From Laceyella sacchari (GTDB lineage Bacteria; Bacillota; Bacilli; Thermoactinomycetales; Thermoactinomycetaceae), in the NCBI RefSeq assembly GCF_004343255.1, contig NZ_SMDD01000002.1:186001-250000 (forward strand): a DNA stretch of 64,000 nt, in the 5' to 3' direction. Shown in pieces: positions 8,341 through 17,710 of this stretch (the stretch's first letter is position 1; each line of letters starts with the position of its first letter). The notes under the pieces are model-generated. The model was given only the letters and a program-made list of their open reading frames with translations. It was not told where the DNA came from and ran no database searches. The translations under genes and the position numbers were made by a program.

Positions 8341-9576
8341 ATGAACGTGGTAATATTAGAGCCTGTTTCTTCGGGATGGAAGCTGATTCCCAAAGCGAAA
8401 GAGTTGAACCACACCGTGATTGTTCTGACCTATGACCAAGGGGAACGGATCATTCCCGCCGAGTTTCTGCGGCTGGCCGACCGGATTGAGCGCGTTGACA
8501 CAAACGACGACCAGGCAGTGATAGATCTAGCTCGGAAACTGGATAAAGAACTGGGTATCGATGCGGTTATACCCGGATTTGAGTATTATGTCCCCCTGAG
8601 TAACCGGATTAACCATTTGTTGGGCAACGCGGGATTAAAGCCTGAAGTGGTCAATCACGTGCGATACAAGGATTTGATGCGAACAGCCCTTGCCGATGCT
8701 GGAGTGCGTGTCCCTCGCTACCGCTTGGTGACTGACGCAGAGGAGCTCGAAGCAGCGGCGGCGTATGTCGGTTTCCCCCTGGTCGCCAAACCGGTTGACT
8801 GCTCGGGAAGCTTCAACGTGCGAAAAGCGAACAACCACTCGGAATTGGAAGAAGCTTACCGGCGCATCTCGGAAATGGCGGTTAACGATTTGGAACAGAC
8901 AGCGCGGGGGGATGTGCTGCTTGAAGAATATTTGCAAGGGCCGGAATACAGTGTGGAAGGCTTGGTAGATGGGGAAATGATTCACTATTTCAGCATCACC
9001 GAAAAACTGCTGGGCCCGGAGCCTTACTTTGTGGAAGTGGGCCATATTGTCAGCGCCCCCTTGGACGCAGAAGCTGAAGAAACCATCCATCATTACGTAG
9101 GCCAAGTCATCAAAGCACTCGGCATCAACATGGGCCCATTCCATGCTGAAATCCGCCTGACATCAACAGGGCCCGTCTTGATCGAAATCGGGGTGCGCTT
9201 GGCTGGAGATTACATCTGCGATTTGATTTATCATGCCAAAGGAATCGACCTGTACAAGTTGATGATAGACAGTTACTTGGGCAGCCCTTTGTCATTGCCG
9301 GAGCAAACTTCCCAGCGGGTAGCGGGAGTCCGCTTCTTCGTTCGCGAAAATCTCAAACGCTATGACACGGTAGAAGGATTGGAGCAACTTCGCGCCCTTG
9401 ACGGTCTCATTGACTGCAACCTCACCATCCCCACAGGTCAGGAGATTCCAGAAGCGAACAGTTTCATGGGCAGAATCGGATATTTTGCCGTGGTTGGTGA
9501 CGACTATGATCGCCTGAAAGAAACTTTGTTGCAAGGCGACCGCCAAATCAAGTTTAAGCAGCTCACCAAAAAATAG
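8341..9576 (+). CDS. ATP-grasp ligase 1
   Basis: About 411 residues of the carboxylate-amine ligase type. An N-terminal Rossmann-like lobe (about 1-100) precedes the ATP-grasp fold: the FPLVAKPVD strand with its lysine, the acidic ATP-binding LLEEYLQGPEYSVEG, and the metal-binding GPFHAEIR and LIEIGVRLAGD segments near residue 280. Enzymes of this type form an amide through an acyl phosphate, often joining amino acids. A second ATP-grasp gene follows after 9 bases. The start is uncertain between 8329 and 8341 because GAAAGG sits too close to the first. Confidence 0.85.
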   Translation: MNVVILEPVSSGWKLIPKAKELNHTVIVLTYDQGERIIPAEFLRLADRIERVDTNDDQAVIDLARKLDKELGIDAVIPGFEYYVPLSNRINHLLGNAGLKPEVVNHVRYKDLMRTALADAGVRVPRYRLVTDAEELEAAAAYVGFPLVAKPVDCSGSFNVRKANNHSELEEAYRRISEMAVNDLEQTARGDVLLEEYLQGPEYSVEGLVDGEMIHYFSITEKLLGPEPYFVEVGHIVSAPLDAEAEETIHHYVGQVIKALGINMGPFHAEIRLTSTGPVLIEIGVRLAGDYICDLIYHAKGIDLYKLMIDSYLGSPLSLPEQTSQRVAGVRFFVRENLKRYDTVEGLEQLRALDGLIDCNLTIPTGQEIPEANSFMGRIGYFAVVGDDYDRLKETLLQGDRQIKFKQLTKK

Positions 9577-9585
9577 GAGGAGCCG

Positions 9586-10800
9586 ATGAAAGCGGAAAAC
9601 ATCGTGGTGATCAACCGTTGGGATGACGACTTCGCCGCATATGATCGCTTGATAGACCATCAGCAACACCGCATCTTCTACATTGTGAATAAAGCCGGTG
9701 CTGAGGGCATCCGCCATATTAAACAACATACAAAAACGTATATGGTGGACGATCTCGAAGATATAAACCAATTGATGGGTCCCATGCAGGCGATTAGCGA
9801 TGAACATGGACAAATTGACCGGCTCTTAGCCCTGTCGGAGTTTGATTTGATCCAAGCGGCCGAATTGCGTTCACGCTTTCGTATCCCCGGTGTGGACAGG
9901 GAGCAAGTCAAACTGTTTCGCGACAAGGTGAGCATGAAGGAGCGGCTGCTCACCAAAGGGTTGTCCGTTCCCCGCTTCCTTGACTTGCGCGACAGTGAAG
10001 ATGCCATCCGTTTCGCTGCGGAAGTGGGTTACCCGCTGATTCTCAAACCCCGGACGGGCGCCGCGAGCCAAGGGGTGTATAAGGTCGACACGGAAGCAGA
10101 CCTCCACTGCCTTCTTCAAGCGATCGACATCACCGATTACGAGTGTGAGGAGTATGTGAACGGCCCCATCTATCATGTGGACGGTGTGATTCATCAACAA
10201 CAGTTGCTATTCGTCCGACCCTCCCGCTATATCCACACCTGTCTGGATTTCAACCATGGCCAGCCGCTTGGGTCAGTCATGTTGCCTCCGGGCGAACAAA
10301 ACGACACCATCACGCAGTTTACCAAACAAGTACTTCAAACCTTGGGTCTGGAGCGTGGCATTTTCCATTTGGAGATCATTATGCGGCACGATTCCGAGCC
10401 GGTCTTTCTGGAGATCGGGGCCAGAATTGGTGGAGGAGAAATTCCTTTTTTGATTAAAGACCTCTACGGGCTGGACTTGGTCAAAGAATGGGTGGATCTC
10501 GAGCTGGACCAGTTTAAGGGCTTGCATATCAAAAACTCGTCTTGGTACGGAGGCTTCCTCATGGTACCGGAACCGACCGAAACCCCTTGCGAAGTGGTAG
10601 AGCGAACAGATCTGATTCAAACCATCGGTACCTTGTACAAACAGATCCTGCCTGAACCCGGCCAGATCTTGGATGGGAACGGCGGCTATCTGAAGATCGG
10701 TGGCCGCTTCCGATACAAGTCCCTGGATCCCATGCAAATTGAGCGGGATATTGCCATGACCATCGAGAAATACAAATTGATTACCCGTTTATGCGACTAG
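9586..10800 (+). CDS. ATP-grasp ligase 2
   Basis: 404 residues with the same domain order as its upstream neighbour but clearly diverged. Visible elements are YPLILKPRTGAASQGV (ATP-binding lysine and glycine-rich loop), YECEEYVNGPIYHVDG, HLEIIMR and FLEIGARIGGGEIP (metal-binding Glu/Asn region). AGGAGG stands 6 bases before the ATG, and the gene starts 10 bases after ligase 1, so the two are co-transcribed. Two successive ligases suggest a tripeptide-like product, or two alternative couplings. The substrate is not predictable. Confidence 0.85.
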   Translation: MKAENIVVINRWDDDFAAYDRLIDHQQHRIFYIVNKAGAEGIRHIKQHTKTYMVDDLEDINQLMGPMQAISDEHGQIDRLLALSEFDLIQAAELRSRFRIPGVDREQVKLFRDKVSMKERLLTKGLSVPRFLDLRDSEDAIRFAAEVGYPLILKPRTGAASQGVYKVDTEADLHCLLQAIDITDYECEEYVNGPIYHVDGVIHQQQLLFVRPSRYIHTCLDFNHGQPLGSVMLPPGEQNDTITQFTKQVLQTLGLERGIFHLEIIMRHDSEPVFLEIGARIGGGEIPFLIKDLYGLDLVKEWVDLELDQFKGLHIKNSSWYGGFLMVPEPTETPCEVVERTDLIQTIGTLYKQILPEPGQILDGNGGYLKIGGRFRYKSLDPMQIERDIAMTIEKYKLITRLCD

Positions 10801-10822
10801 AAAATGAGAAGGTGGTTCATGC

Positions 10823-12076
10823 ATGTCTCGTCTAAAAGTGTTTAAAAACAGACATTTCAACTTCTTCTTTTTAGCCACGCTCGTCGGGCTACTCGGCGAA
10901 GGGATGTTTACTTTGGCCACACTCGTCATCATGACCAAAACAACTGGCTCAGTCATTGCAATCGGCTATATGCTCATCCTGCAATTAACGCCATCCCTGT
11001 TTCTCTCTCCCTTCGCTGGCGTATTAATCGACCGGATCAACAACGCCAACATCGCCATTTGGTGCAACCTACTCCGCTTCCTGTGCATCGGTGCCTTGCC
11101 ATTGCTCACCTATCTGGGCGCATTCAACATGCCCCTGTTTTATCTGTCTGTCTTCTTAAATTATATCGCTTGGTATATTCTGGCTCCGACCACAGAAAGC
11201 ATGTTGAAAAAAATACTGAAAGAAGATGAATACGTTTACGGCGTATCGCTCACCGAATCGGCTTGGCAAGTGGGGCTGCTGTCAGCGGCACTGTTCGCAG
11301 GACTGTTTATGAAAATGTGGGGCGTCGATGTGACGCTGATCATCACCGCGGCCACTTACCTGCTTGGCGTCGCTCTCTTCATGCCGTTGAAAGGAGTCTA
11401 CGCCGACCGCCCACAAGCAGCTTCGCTTTCCTTGACGGCCTATTTCAACGACATGAAGGAAGGCTGGGATTATCTAGTCAACCACAAAAAAATGTTTTAC
11501 TTCAGCTTGGCTTCCGCCATCTCCCTCCCATACTTGATGACCATGAATGTACTGATCTCTCCATTCAACTACAACCTTATCAACGGCAATGAACTCACGC
11601 TGGGAGTCATCGATTCAGCAGCGGGAATTGGCAGCTTGATTTCCGCCGCCATCTGTATCATCTTGGCCAACAGCAAACGCTTACCTGGTTTGTTGCTGGG
11701 GTCGATTCTGTTCACCGCATTGTCCACCTACCTGTTTGCCGCATCACCAAATACATTGTGGGCTTTTTTCTATTACTTGCTACTGGGCCTGTTTGTGGGA
11801 AATACGAAAGTCTTGTCCAAATCGCTCGTGTTCACTTATGTCCATCCTGATTATGTCGGACGTACTATGACAGCTATTTCCATGCTCAGCCTTTTGTTGG
11901 CGATCGTCAGTTGTTGGGCGGTGAGTTACATTGGGGAAATCGACTTGAAATTGGCTTACTACGCATTGGCTGGCACATTGGTGTTTCCCCTCATCTGCAC
12001 GTGGTTGGGCAAAAGACGAGTGGAATCGGACAGCCTTGTTCACACACAACAAAGAAAGGCGGTATCCAATGATTAA
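10823..12076 (+). CDS. MFS transporter, likely product exporter
   Basis: 417 residues with about 12 hydrophobic helices. The cytoplasmic loop 2-3 motif reads GVLIDRINN, of the MFS_3 (bacilysin/macrolide exporter-like) type. It begins 22 bases after ligase 2 with AAGGTGG before the ATG, and is the last gene of the cluster. The expected role is export of the ligated product, and thereby self-protection. The alternative of uptake cannot be excluded. Confidence 0.82.
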   Translation: MSRLKVFKNRHFNFFFLATLVGLLGEGMFTLATLVIMTKTTGSVIAIGYMLILQLTPSLFLSPFAGVLIDRINNANIAIWCNLLRFLCIGALPLLTYLGAFNMPLFYLSVFLNYIAWYILAPTTESMLKKILKEDEYVYGVSLTESAWQVGLLSAALFAGLFMKMWGVDVTLIITAATYLLGVALFMPLKGVYADRPQAASLSLTAYFNDMKEGWDYLVNHKKMFYFSLASAISLPYLMTMNVLISPFNYNLINGNELTLGVIDSAAGIGSLISAAICIILANSKRLPGLLLGSILFTALSTYLFAASPNTLWAFFYYLLLGLFVGNTKVLSKSLVFTYVHPDYVGRTMTAISMLSLLLAIVSCWAVSYIGEIDLKLAYYALAGTLVFPLICTWLGKRRVESDSLVHTQQRKAVSND

Positions 12077-12152
12077 GACGAGAGGCAACACGCTTGTTCT
12101 CTGTTGATCACAACCATGGCAAAGGAAGGTTAATAAGCATAGCAAACCTCAA

Positions 12153-12175
12153 TAAGGCCGTCTTTTGGCGGCCTT
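12153..12175 (+). terminator. Possible terminator of the ATP-grasp operon
   Basis: The inverted repeat AAGGCCG/CGGCCTT lies 77 bases after the MFS stop. The trailing T-run is poor, so this is a weak call. Confidence 0.4.
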
Positions 12176-12366
12176 CAGAGCCGGTGCTCCTTCTCCAGTC
12201 CGCATCCGCCCACCGGCAGACAAGGCTGATTATTCACCATGTGTCAGATGGACAGCATCTTTTCCTCCAAACAGCGGTCCTTCAAGCCCTGAAAAAGACA
12301 AGACATGGAGCCCACTTGTATTCCCCTTTCCGGCTCGCGCGTTCAACCTACATCGAGAGATAACAT

Positions 12367-12433
12367 CTAGAGCGTGTCTAGCCATTTTTCAAATTGACGG
12401 ATAGCGGCCCATTTATCAGACACGCACTCTAGA
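12367..12433. repeat. Dispersed repeat copy 2 (short form)
   Basis: A 67-base element with clean inverted ends (CTAGAGCGTGTCT and AGACACGCACTCTAG) around a short centre. The ends match the termini of the repeats at 16825 and 19120. It lies in an otherwise featureless gap (12077-12744), where I see no convincing larger gene. Confidence 0.65.
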
Positions 12434-12444
12434 GGGCAGAGGAT

Positions 12445-12690
12445 GTGAATCGATTGATTTACTCTTGTAAAAAGCATTTATTACAAGCGGTAAAACAGTA
12501 TCTGGTCCCCCATGTCAATCAAATGAACAACATGACTCGCCCCTGTTTCATGTGCAAATCCAGGGCCGATTACACTGTTTATATCTTTTCCATCCACAAG
12601 AAGCACACAAAACGCGGACAGACGGAACCACTTTTCGGCCATGGGGCCAAACAGCTAAAAAAAGACGTTTCATCCTTGCGCCGAGAGTGA
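12445..12690 (+). CDS. Possible small protein with CxxC motif
   Basis: An 81-residue frame from GTG 12445. A later in-frame ATG at about 12523 would give 55 residues. The centre contains PCFMCKSRADYTVYI, a plausible zinc knuckle, followed by a basic tail. No good ribosome binding site precedes the GTG. It could be a chance frame next to a repeat. Confidence 0.3.
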   Translation: MNRLIYSCKKHLLQAVKQYLVPHVNQMNNMTRPCFMCKSRADYTVYIFSIHKKHTKRGQTEPLFGHGAKQLKKDVSSLRRE

Positions 12691-12744
12691 AAAAAATGAG
12701 GGGAAAATCATCTCCCACAACCAAATGCAAAAGGGGGACCAGCC

Positions 12745-13299
12745 ATGTCCAAAAAAATATTGATTGTCGCCGGTGACGCTGTCGAAGCGTTGGAAGTTTA
12801 CTATCCGTACTACCGGTGTCTGGAACAAGGCTATGAAACAGATATTGCCGCACCAACCAAGAAAACCATTCACACTGTGGTACACGATTTTGAAGCTTGG
12901 GAAACCTACACCGAGAAAAAGGGGTATGGTTTGGCGGCCACCCTCTCCTTCGCAGAGGTTGACCCCAACCAGTATGACGGACTCATCATTCCAGGCGGGC
13001 GAGCTCCCGAATACATCCGCCTCCATCCCGATTACGGTCGGATTTTGCGTCCGTTTTTTGAAAACAACAAACCGATCATGGTTGTTTGCCATGGGGGAAT
13101 CTCCCTCGCTCCAGTTAAAGACCTGATCCAAGGTCGATCCATGACCGCTTATACCGCCTGCAAGCCCGATATCGAAGCTTTAGGCGCTACCTATGTAGAA
13201 AACCATGTACACGTGGACGGCAATCTCATCTCCGGCCATGCTTGGAACAACTTGCCCGATTTGATGCGTGAATTCATCCAACAGGTGGAAAAGCGCTGA
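12745..13299 (+). CDS. DJ-1/PfpI family protein
   Basis: 184 residues with the class I glutamine amidotransferase-like fold typical of DJ-1/PfpI. The nucleophile elbow VVCHGGIS carries the conserved cysteine. The acidic partner is probably in LIIPGGRAPEY, and GHAWNN lies near the end. Members act as glyoxalases, proteases, chaperones or amide hydrolases, so the reaction cannot be chosen here. AGGGGGA precedes the ATG. It has its own terminator and is not clearly linked to the neighbouring clusters. Confidence 0.85.
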   Translation: MSKKILIVAGDAVEALEVYYPYYRCLEQGYETDIAAPTKKTIHTVVHDFEAWETYTEKKGYGLAATLSFAEVDPNQYDGLIIPGGRAPEYIRLHPDYGRILRPFFENNKPIMVVCHGGISLAPVKDLIQGRSMTAYTACKPDIEALGATYVENHVHVDGNLISGHAWNNLPDLMREFIQQVEKR

Positions 13300-13349
13300 A
13301 CACACTATCGGATCAGCACCATATCAGACACCTGAGCAGCATCAACAAC

Positions 13350-13374
13350 AAGGGAACCCATCGGTTCCCTTTTC
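13350..13374 (+). terminator. Terminator of the DJ-1 family gene
   Basis: AAGGGAACC-CATC-GGTTCCCTT followed by TTCTT, about 50 bases after the stop. The following 270 bases up to the protease gene are AT-rich and hold only its promoter region. Confidence 0.75.
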
Positions 13375-13640
13375 TTATATATCCAGCAGATTTATTTTTG
13401 AATTCTAACCCAACTCGCCCGCATATCTTGTAAAAAACCTCACTCCAAAATGGAAATAATTGAAAAAATAAAGCAATACAAAGCAACATATAACATTTTA
13501 AATAATAAAATAAATTCCTTGTACATTAAATTATATGAAATAACTTCCACAAAACCACATAATTACCGACACACTTTTGTAACAAAATTTGATTATTTTC
13601 ATTTTGTAGAATATTAATCCGATAACGAAAGGATGAGCCG

Positions 13641-14804
13641 ATGTTTAAGCATCCATTTGCTGTGGTCACCGCTTTGGCCCTGAGCACCATGATGGTCATA
13701 TCGCCCGCCATTCCCCAAGCTCATGCAGTCGCCCAAGACCAAAAGCCGCAAGAAATCATCGTTAAGTTCAAACCTGGCACGTCTTCAACCAAAGCCGCTT
13801 CCATTCATGCGACTGCCAAAGGTCAAGTAGCCTCCAAACATGCCAAATTGGGGTACCAAGTGATCAAACTGAACAAAGGGCAAAGTGTCCAAGAAGCCAT
13901 CAATGCCTATAAAAAGAACCCCAACGTCGAATATGTTGAACCCAACGGCGAAGTGCATGCCACCTTCATCCCAAACGATCCCAAATACTCTCAACAATAC
14001 GCTCCGCAAAAAGTGGGGGCGGAAGCTGCTTGGGATGTAACAAAGGGTTCTAACCAAGTAAAAGTGGCCATTGTTGACACCGGCGTGGATTACAATCATC
14101 CGGATCTGGCCGGCAAAGTGGAAAAAGGGAAAGACTTCATTGACAATGACAACGATCCCATGGACGAAAACAGCCACGGCACCCATTGCGCCGGGATCGC
14201 CGCTGCCAAAACCAACAATGGTGAAGGGATTGCCGGTATGGCTCCTGAAGTAACCATCTTGGCAGAGCGCGTCTTGGATGCCAACGGTTCCGGCACATGG
14301 GATTCAGTGGCCAATGGCATTACCCATGCCGCTGCCGCCGGCGCGCAAGTCATCAGCTTAAGCTTGGGTGGACCGCAAAGCTCCCAAACCCTAGAAAATG
14401 CGGTTAAGTACGCGGCCAGCAAAGGCGCCGTGATTGTGGCTGCGGCTGGTAATGAATCAACCAGCGCCCCCAGCTACCCTGGCCGGTATGATGAAGCGAT
14501 CGCTGTTGCCGCCACAGACCAAAACGACAAAAAAGCTTCTTTCTCCAACTACGGTGACTGGGTTGACGTAGCAGCTCCAGGAGTCAATATTCTCTCCACC
14601 GTACCTGGTGGTGGTTATGCAGCGATGTCCGGCACCTCCATGGCTACCCCGTTGGTCGCCGGTGAAGCCGCATTGCTCGCATCCCAAGGCAAAAGCGCCA
14701 GTGAAATTCGTCAAGCCATCGAAGGAACCGCGGACAAAATTTCCGGTACGGGCACTTATTGGGCTCACGGCCGCATCAACGCCGCTAACGCTGTAAAACA
14801 ATAA
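13641..14804 (+). CDS. Thermitase-like secreted subtilisin
   Basis: 387-residue precursor: signal peptide (about 1-29, ending AHA), I9-type inhibitor propeptide (about 35-105) and a mature S8 domain of about 280 residues starting near residue 108, the size of thermitase. The catalytic triad is D146 (VDTGVDYNHPDL), H179 (NSHGTHCAG) and S333 (MSGTSMATP); the oxyanion residue is N271 (AAAGNES). Long blocks match thermitase as I remember it, including KISGTGTYWA. One oddity is that the usual ATPHVAG after the active serine reads ATPLVAG. It is secreted, with its own promoter region and terminator. Confidence 0.93.
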   Translation: MFKHPFAVVTALALSTMMVISPAIPQAHAVAQDQKPQEIIVKFKPGTSSTKAASIHATAKGQVASKHAKLGYQVIKLNKGQSVQEAINAYKKNPNVEYVEPNGEVHATFIPNDPKYSQQYAPQKVGAEAAWDVTKGSNQVKVAIVDTGVDYNHPDLAGKVEKGKDFIDNDNDPMDENSHGTHCAGIAAAKTNNGEGIAGMAPEVTILAERVLDANGSGTWDSVANGITHAAAAGAQVISLSLGGPQSSQTLENAVKYAASKGAVIVAAAGNESTSAPSYPGRYDEAIAVAATDQNDKKASFSNYGDWVDVAAPGVNILSTVPGGGYAAMSGTSMATPLVAGEAALLASQGKSASEIRQAIEGTADKISGTGTYWAHGRINAANAVKQ

Positions 14805-14904
14805 GTACGGAAACAGACATTCACAAGCTAGAGTTTGGTATCGCCTTCCTAACCAAACCACTTGAACGATAACGAAAAACAACTCCTCCAAACACGTGAT
14901 CCAA

Positions 14905-14940
14905 GCAAAACAGCGGGTTTCCTTCTACCCGCTGTTTTGC
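14905..14940 (+). terminator. Terminator of the protease gene
   Basis: A 14-bp stem (GCAAAACAGCGGGT and complement) with an 8-base loop. Its distal arm ends in GTTTTGC, which supplies the T-rich tail. Confidence 0.75.
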
Positions 14941-15013
14941 ATTTGCTTAGTCCAAACATTAGCAATTTATGCTATGATATCTTTTATACCTTTGATGAAG
15001 GAGGAACAAGTGC

Positions 15014-15355
15014 ATGATCGTTTGGAAAGGATGGGGTATTTTAATCCTTCCTATTGTGGCATTGTGTGTAGCTCCATTACAATTCCTTACCGTCGAATGG
15101 CTGAATTTTCCTGAACAATCCTTGCCGGCAAACCTCGCCCTCATCGTGGGCTTTTTCCTATCCGCCATCATAATTTGGTTTTTGGGAAAACGATTGAACA
15201 GCAAAACGGCTGAACGGGTGTTTGTGGACAAGGAGTCAGGACAAGAATTCAAATTAGGTCCCCAACATTCGTTTTTCTACATCCGCATGGAATATTGGGC
15301 CTTCATTCTTCCCGTCATCGCGGTAATCATCTTTATCGCCAGACTGGTGGGCTAA
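15014..15355 (+). CDS. Small membrane protein, 113 residues
   Basis: Three predicted membrane helices (about 5-25, 40-60, 92-112), with a polar stretch between the second and third. AAGGAGGAAC precedes the ATG at good spacing and a short terminator hairpin follows, so it is expressed alone. It is not recognised. It converges on the DedA gene. Confidence 0.75.
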   Translation: MIVWKGWGILILPIVALCVAPLQFLTVEWLNFPEQSLPANLALIVGFFLSAIIIWFLGKRLNSKTAERVFVDKESGQEFKLGPQHSFFYIRMEYWAFILPVIAVIIFIARLVG

Positions 15356-15367
15356 AGTAACTTCTAA

Positions 15368-15388
15368 GCCGGAACGGATGGTTCCGGC
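15368..15388 (+). terminator. Short terminator-like hairpin
   Basis: GCCGGAACC-type inverted repeat with a 4-base loop, 13 bases after the stop of the small membrane gene. No long T-run follows. Confidence 0.5.
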
Positions 15389-15452
15389 ATCCCCTCCAAT
15401 TCCCGGCAACCTTTTTCATTGCCATGCCCCCTTCATTTGCTTGTACTGCCAT

Positions 15453-16085
15453 TTACTCCGTCCGGTTGTCCACCTGTTTGGAAGGATTGAAACGGTTTCC
15501 CCATTTGACCAGCGCAAATACCGCCACGGCAATCCCCAAAACGATGAACAAGTATTTCAAATATTTTTCAACCAACAAAAAAACTTCCTCCCACTGTTCA
15601 CCAAAAACGTATCCAATAGCAAAAAACGCCATCACCCACATCAGAGCTCCCGGATACGCATACAAAGCAAACGTACGGTACGGAATGCGGATAATCCCTA
15701 CAAAATAACCGATAAACTGGCGAATCCCAGGCACAAAGTAACTGATAAGTAACAACTTATTCCCGTATTTACGATAAGATTGCCGCGTTTTCTCCAAGCT
15801 TTCCGGCTTTATAAACAGCCATTTCCCATAGCGCTCAACCAATGGCGCCCCCAGCTTATAACCAAGTGCATAAGTGGCGGTCATCCCCAAAACTGCCCCG
15901 GCATAGGCGGCTCCGATGGCCGGCAACCACGACAGCACCCCTTTGAAAGACAAAAAACCGGTGTAAGTCAATGTCGTATTGCCCGGAGGAATCGGCAAAG
16001 CAATCGCATCCAGAGGCAACCCGATCAACAGAACCCAGTAACCATAGTCTGCGAACAATTGTTCAATCAATTCCATAAACTTCAT
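15453..16085 (-). CDS. DedA family membrane protein
   Basis: 210 residues with the DedA/SNARE-associated architecture. It has the re-entrant segment with LPIPPGNTTL (conserved acidic and proline positions just before), GxxLG-type glycines in the second helix pair, and the signature KYGNKLLLISYFVPGIRQ with the conserved arginine, followed by further helices. DedA proteins are thought to flip or recycle lipid carriers and to affect membrane potential. AAGGAG lies about 10 bases before the ATG. The last 20 residues form a basic, soluble tail. Confidence 0.88.
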   Translation of the reverse strand: MKFMELIEQLFADYGYWVLLIGLPLDAIALPIPPGNTTLTYTGFLSFKGVLSWLPAIGAAYAGAVLGMTATYALGYKLGAPLVERYGKWLFIKPESLEKTRQSYRKYGNKLLLISYFVPGIRQFIGYFVGIIRIPYRTFALYAYPGALMWVMAFFAIGYVFGEQWEEVFLLVEKYLKYLFIVLGIAVAVFALVKWGNRFNPSKQVDNRTE

Positions 16086-16364
16086 TTCAAGTAGCGCTCC
16101 TTAATGATGACTGACTGGCATCGTTTATTGTTTTCATTTATTTCGGAGTAAAGATTCCGCACATAGATCACAACCGACAATCTTCTTCCGGGTTCGCTGA
16201 ATATGGGCAAACCTTTTTATCGCTTTTGGTGAAGTAGACTCCAACCAGGCCTATTTCTAACTGGAATCACTACAAAAGTCCCGTTCCCTCCTCATTAAAT
16301 ACATATAATAAATAAATTCATACTAAAAAACGCAAATGTTACATAAAAAATCAAAAAAACCTAT

Positions 16365-16490
16365 TCTAGGGTGTGTCCGGCAACTCAAGTTGGTGGAAAA
16401 GAAGCGGCGGAAAAGCCTTTTCTCAAGGAGCGCCGATGCGCAAGTGAAGCGAATGAGAAAATGGTTTAGGAGCCGCTGGCCTTTTCACAC
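16365..16490. repeat. Dispersed repeat copy 3
   Basis: It starts with TCTAGGGTGTGTCCGG. The interior (AAGAAGCGG, TCTCAAGGAGCG, GAATGAGAAAATGG) matches the reverse complement of the 7276-7410 copy over about 120 bases. The right-hand inverted end is not clear. No gene is seen in 16086-16974; this repeat, the palindrome at 16747 and the copy at 16825 account for much of that gap. Confidence 0.6.
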
Positions 16491-16746
16491 CTTAGCACCC
16501 GAACTGATCCGGTTGTCCCGTTATTTTAAAACAGTCATTTATCCTGCCAAACCATAATACCCAAAAGTGGAGAATTAAACACTTTTCCTTTTTATGAATT
16601 TTTTCCCCCGATATTATGTTCTTCGAGCAAATTAACAGTTTTCAAGCAATGCGGTTATTTCCCATTCAGTTTAACATCAGCTTCATCCATTTCAACTTCC
16701 ACTTAAAGACAATGAAATGAGACCAGAGAACTTATAAGTGAGCCCA

Positions 16747-16796
16747 TGACAAAAGGTTCTTACTCTTATACACAAAAGAGCAAGAACCTTCTGTCA
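16747..16796. repeat. Long inverted repeat
   Basis: TGACAAAAGGTTCTTACTCTT is mirrored by AAGAGCAAGAACCTTCTGTCA with one to two mismatches around an 8-base loop. It resembles a bidirectional terminator but has no gene immediately before it on either strand, so it may be a mobile palindrome or a leftover terminator. Confidence 0.5.
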
Positions 16797-16824
16797 AATA
16801 AGGAGGAGGAACCTTATTCTGCTT

Positions 16825-16960
16825 AGAGCATGTCTGGTGAATTAAACAAGTGGGTAGAAACGGCGAACACCCCTTTTTCTCCACATGCACCTCATCATAT
16901 GTGAGGTGGACGGGGAACCGTTTAGGGAACCACACTGCTATTTTCATCAGACACGCACCA
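16825..16960. repeat. Dispersed repeat copy 4
   Basis: AGAGCATGTCTGGTGAAT at the left and ATCAGACACGCACC at the right give inverted ends like those at 12367 and 19120. The centre differs and contains its own CACCTCATCATATGTGAGGTG palindrome-like stretch. Confidence 0.6.
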
Positions 16961-16974
16961 GAAAACCACTTTTT

Positions 16975-17340
16975 TTAGTCAGCACGCAAAGAAGAGATCA
17001 TATCATTGAAGCCCCAGCTGCCCAAGTCAGGACTGCTTTGGCAGAGTCTGAGTGAACGTCCGCCCCAATAAGCATGCTCAAACACTCTTACGCATCCACC
17101 GGAAACCTTGAGAGAAGAGGCTATATCATTAAACCCGCCAAGCCCGCTGTAACCTGCACTGTCAACGCACGCACTCCAAGTGCGACCACCATAATTAATA
17201 TGCTCATACAATGTGACATTGACACAAGCCTTCGTATTGGCCTCATCAGTTGCCTCTGCAGCGCTCACGGTACTGAACCCAAGGGAAAACACCGTCACCA
17301 CAGCCATGCAAACCGCTAACCATTTTCCGAATATTTTCAT
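16975..17340 (-). CDS. Secreted beta/gamma-crystallin domain protein
   Basis: 121 residues: signal peptide (about 1-27, VSAAEA) and two Greek-key repeats. Each repeat has the (V)xxYEHxxYGG or FEHxYWGG opening and ends in the calcium-binding signature N-D-x-x-S-S (FNDIASS, FNDMISS). Two pairs of cysteines are present. Microbial relatives include spherulin and the Streptomyces metalloprotease inhibitor fold. With a secreted subtilisin nearby an inhibitor role is possible but unproven. AGGAGGAATC precedes the ATG. Confidence 0.85.
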   Translation of the reverse strand: MKIFGKWLAVCMAVVTVFSLGFSTVSAAEATDEANTKACVNVTLYEHINYGGRTWSACVDSAGYSGLGGFNDIASSLKVSGGCVRVFEHAYWGGRSLRLCQSSPDLGSWGFNDMISSLRAD

Positions 17341-17710
17341 GATTGATTCCTCCTATCACACTTATGTTAATGGTCAAAAGAGGAAAACAAACCAAGTAAA
17401 CCCTCCTCCTTAATCCAAATTTTATAAAATACAGAACATTATTTCAATGTGTTCTAAAACACATCGCTTAGTTGATCGACAAAATATTTAATCTTATAAA
17501 AATATTTCATTGCATTTATTAAATAATTAACCTACTCCTTTATCTACTCATCCCACTTCACTTATATCAGTAAACGGCAAATTCTTCTTATAAAAACACC
17601 CAACCATTGAACTGTCCCTTCGTATCGTTCAAGGATTGGGTTTGTTGCTCTATGATTCTGTCCGCTCCATACCTCTGTTGCATTTCACTTTTTGGCTTCA
17701 ACAACTTCTT

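Noticed and set aside
12094-12404. Two frames of about 80-90 codons after the MFS gene
   Set aside because: No ribosome binding site, no motif, and they run into a dispersed repeat.
16336-16557. 73-codon plus-strand frame
   Set aside because: It lies inside dispersed repeat copy 3, and its like appears in other repeat copies in different frames.
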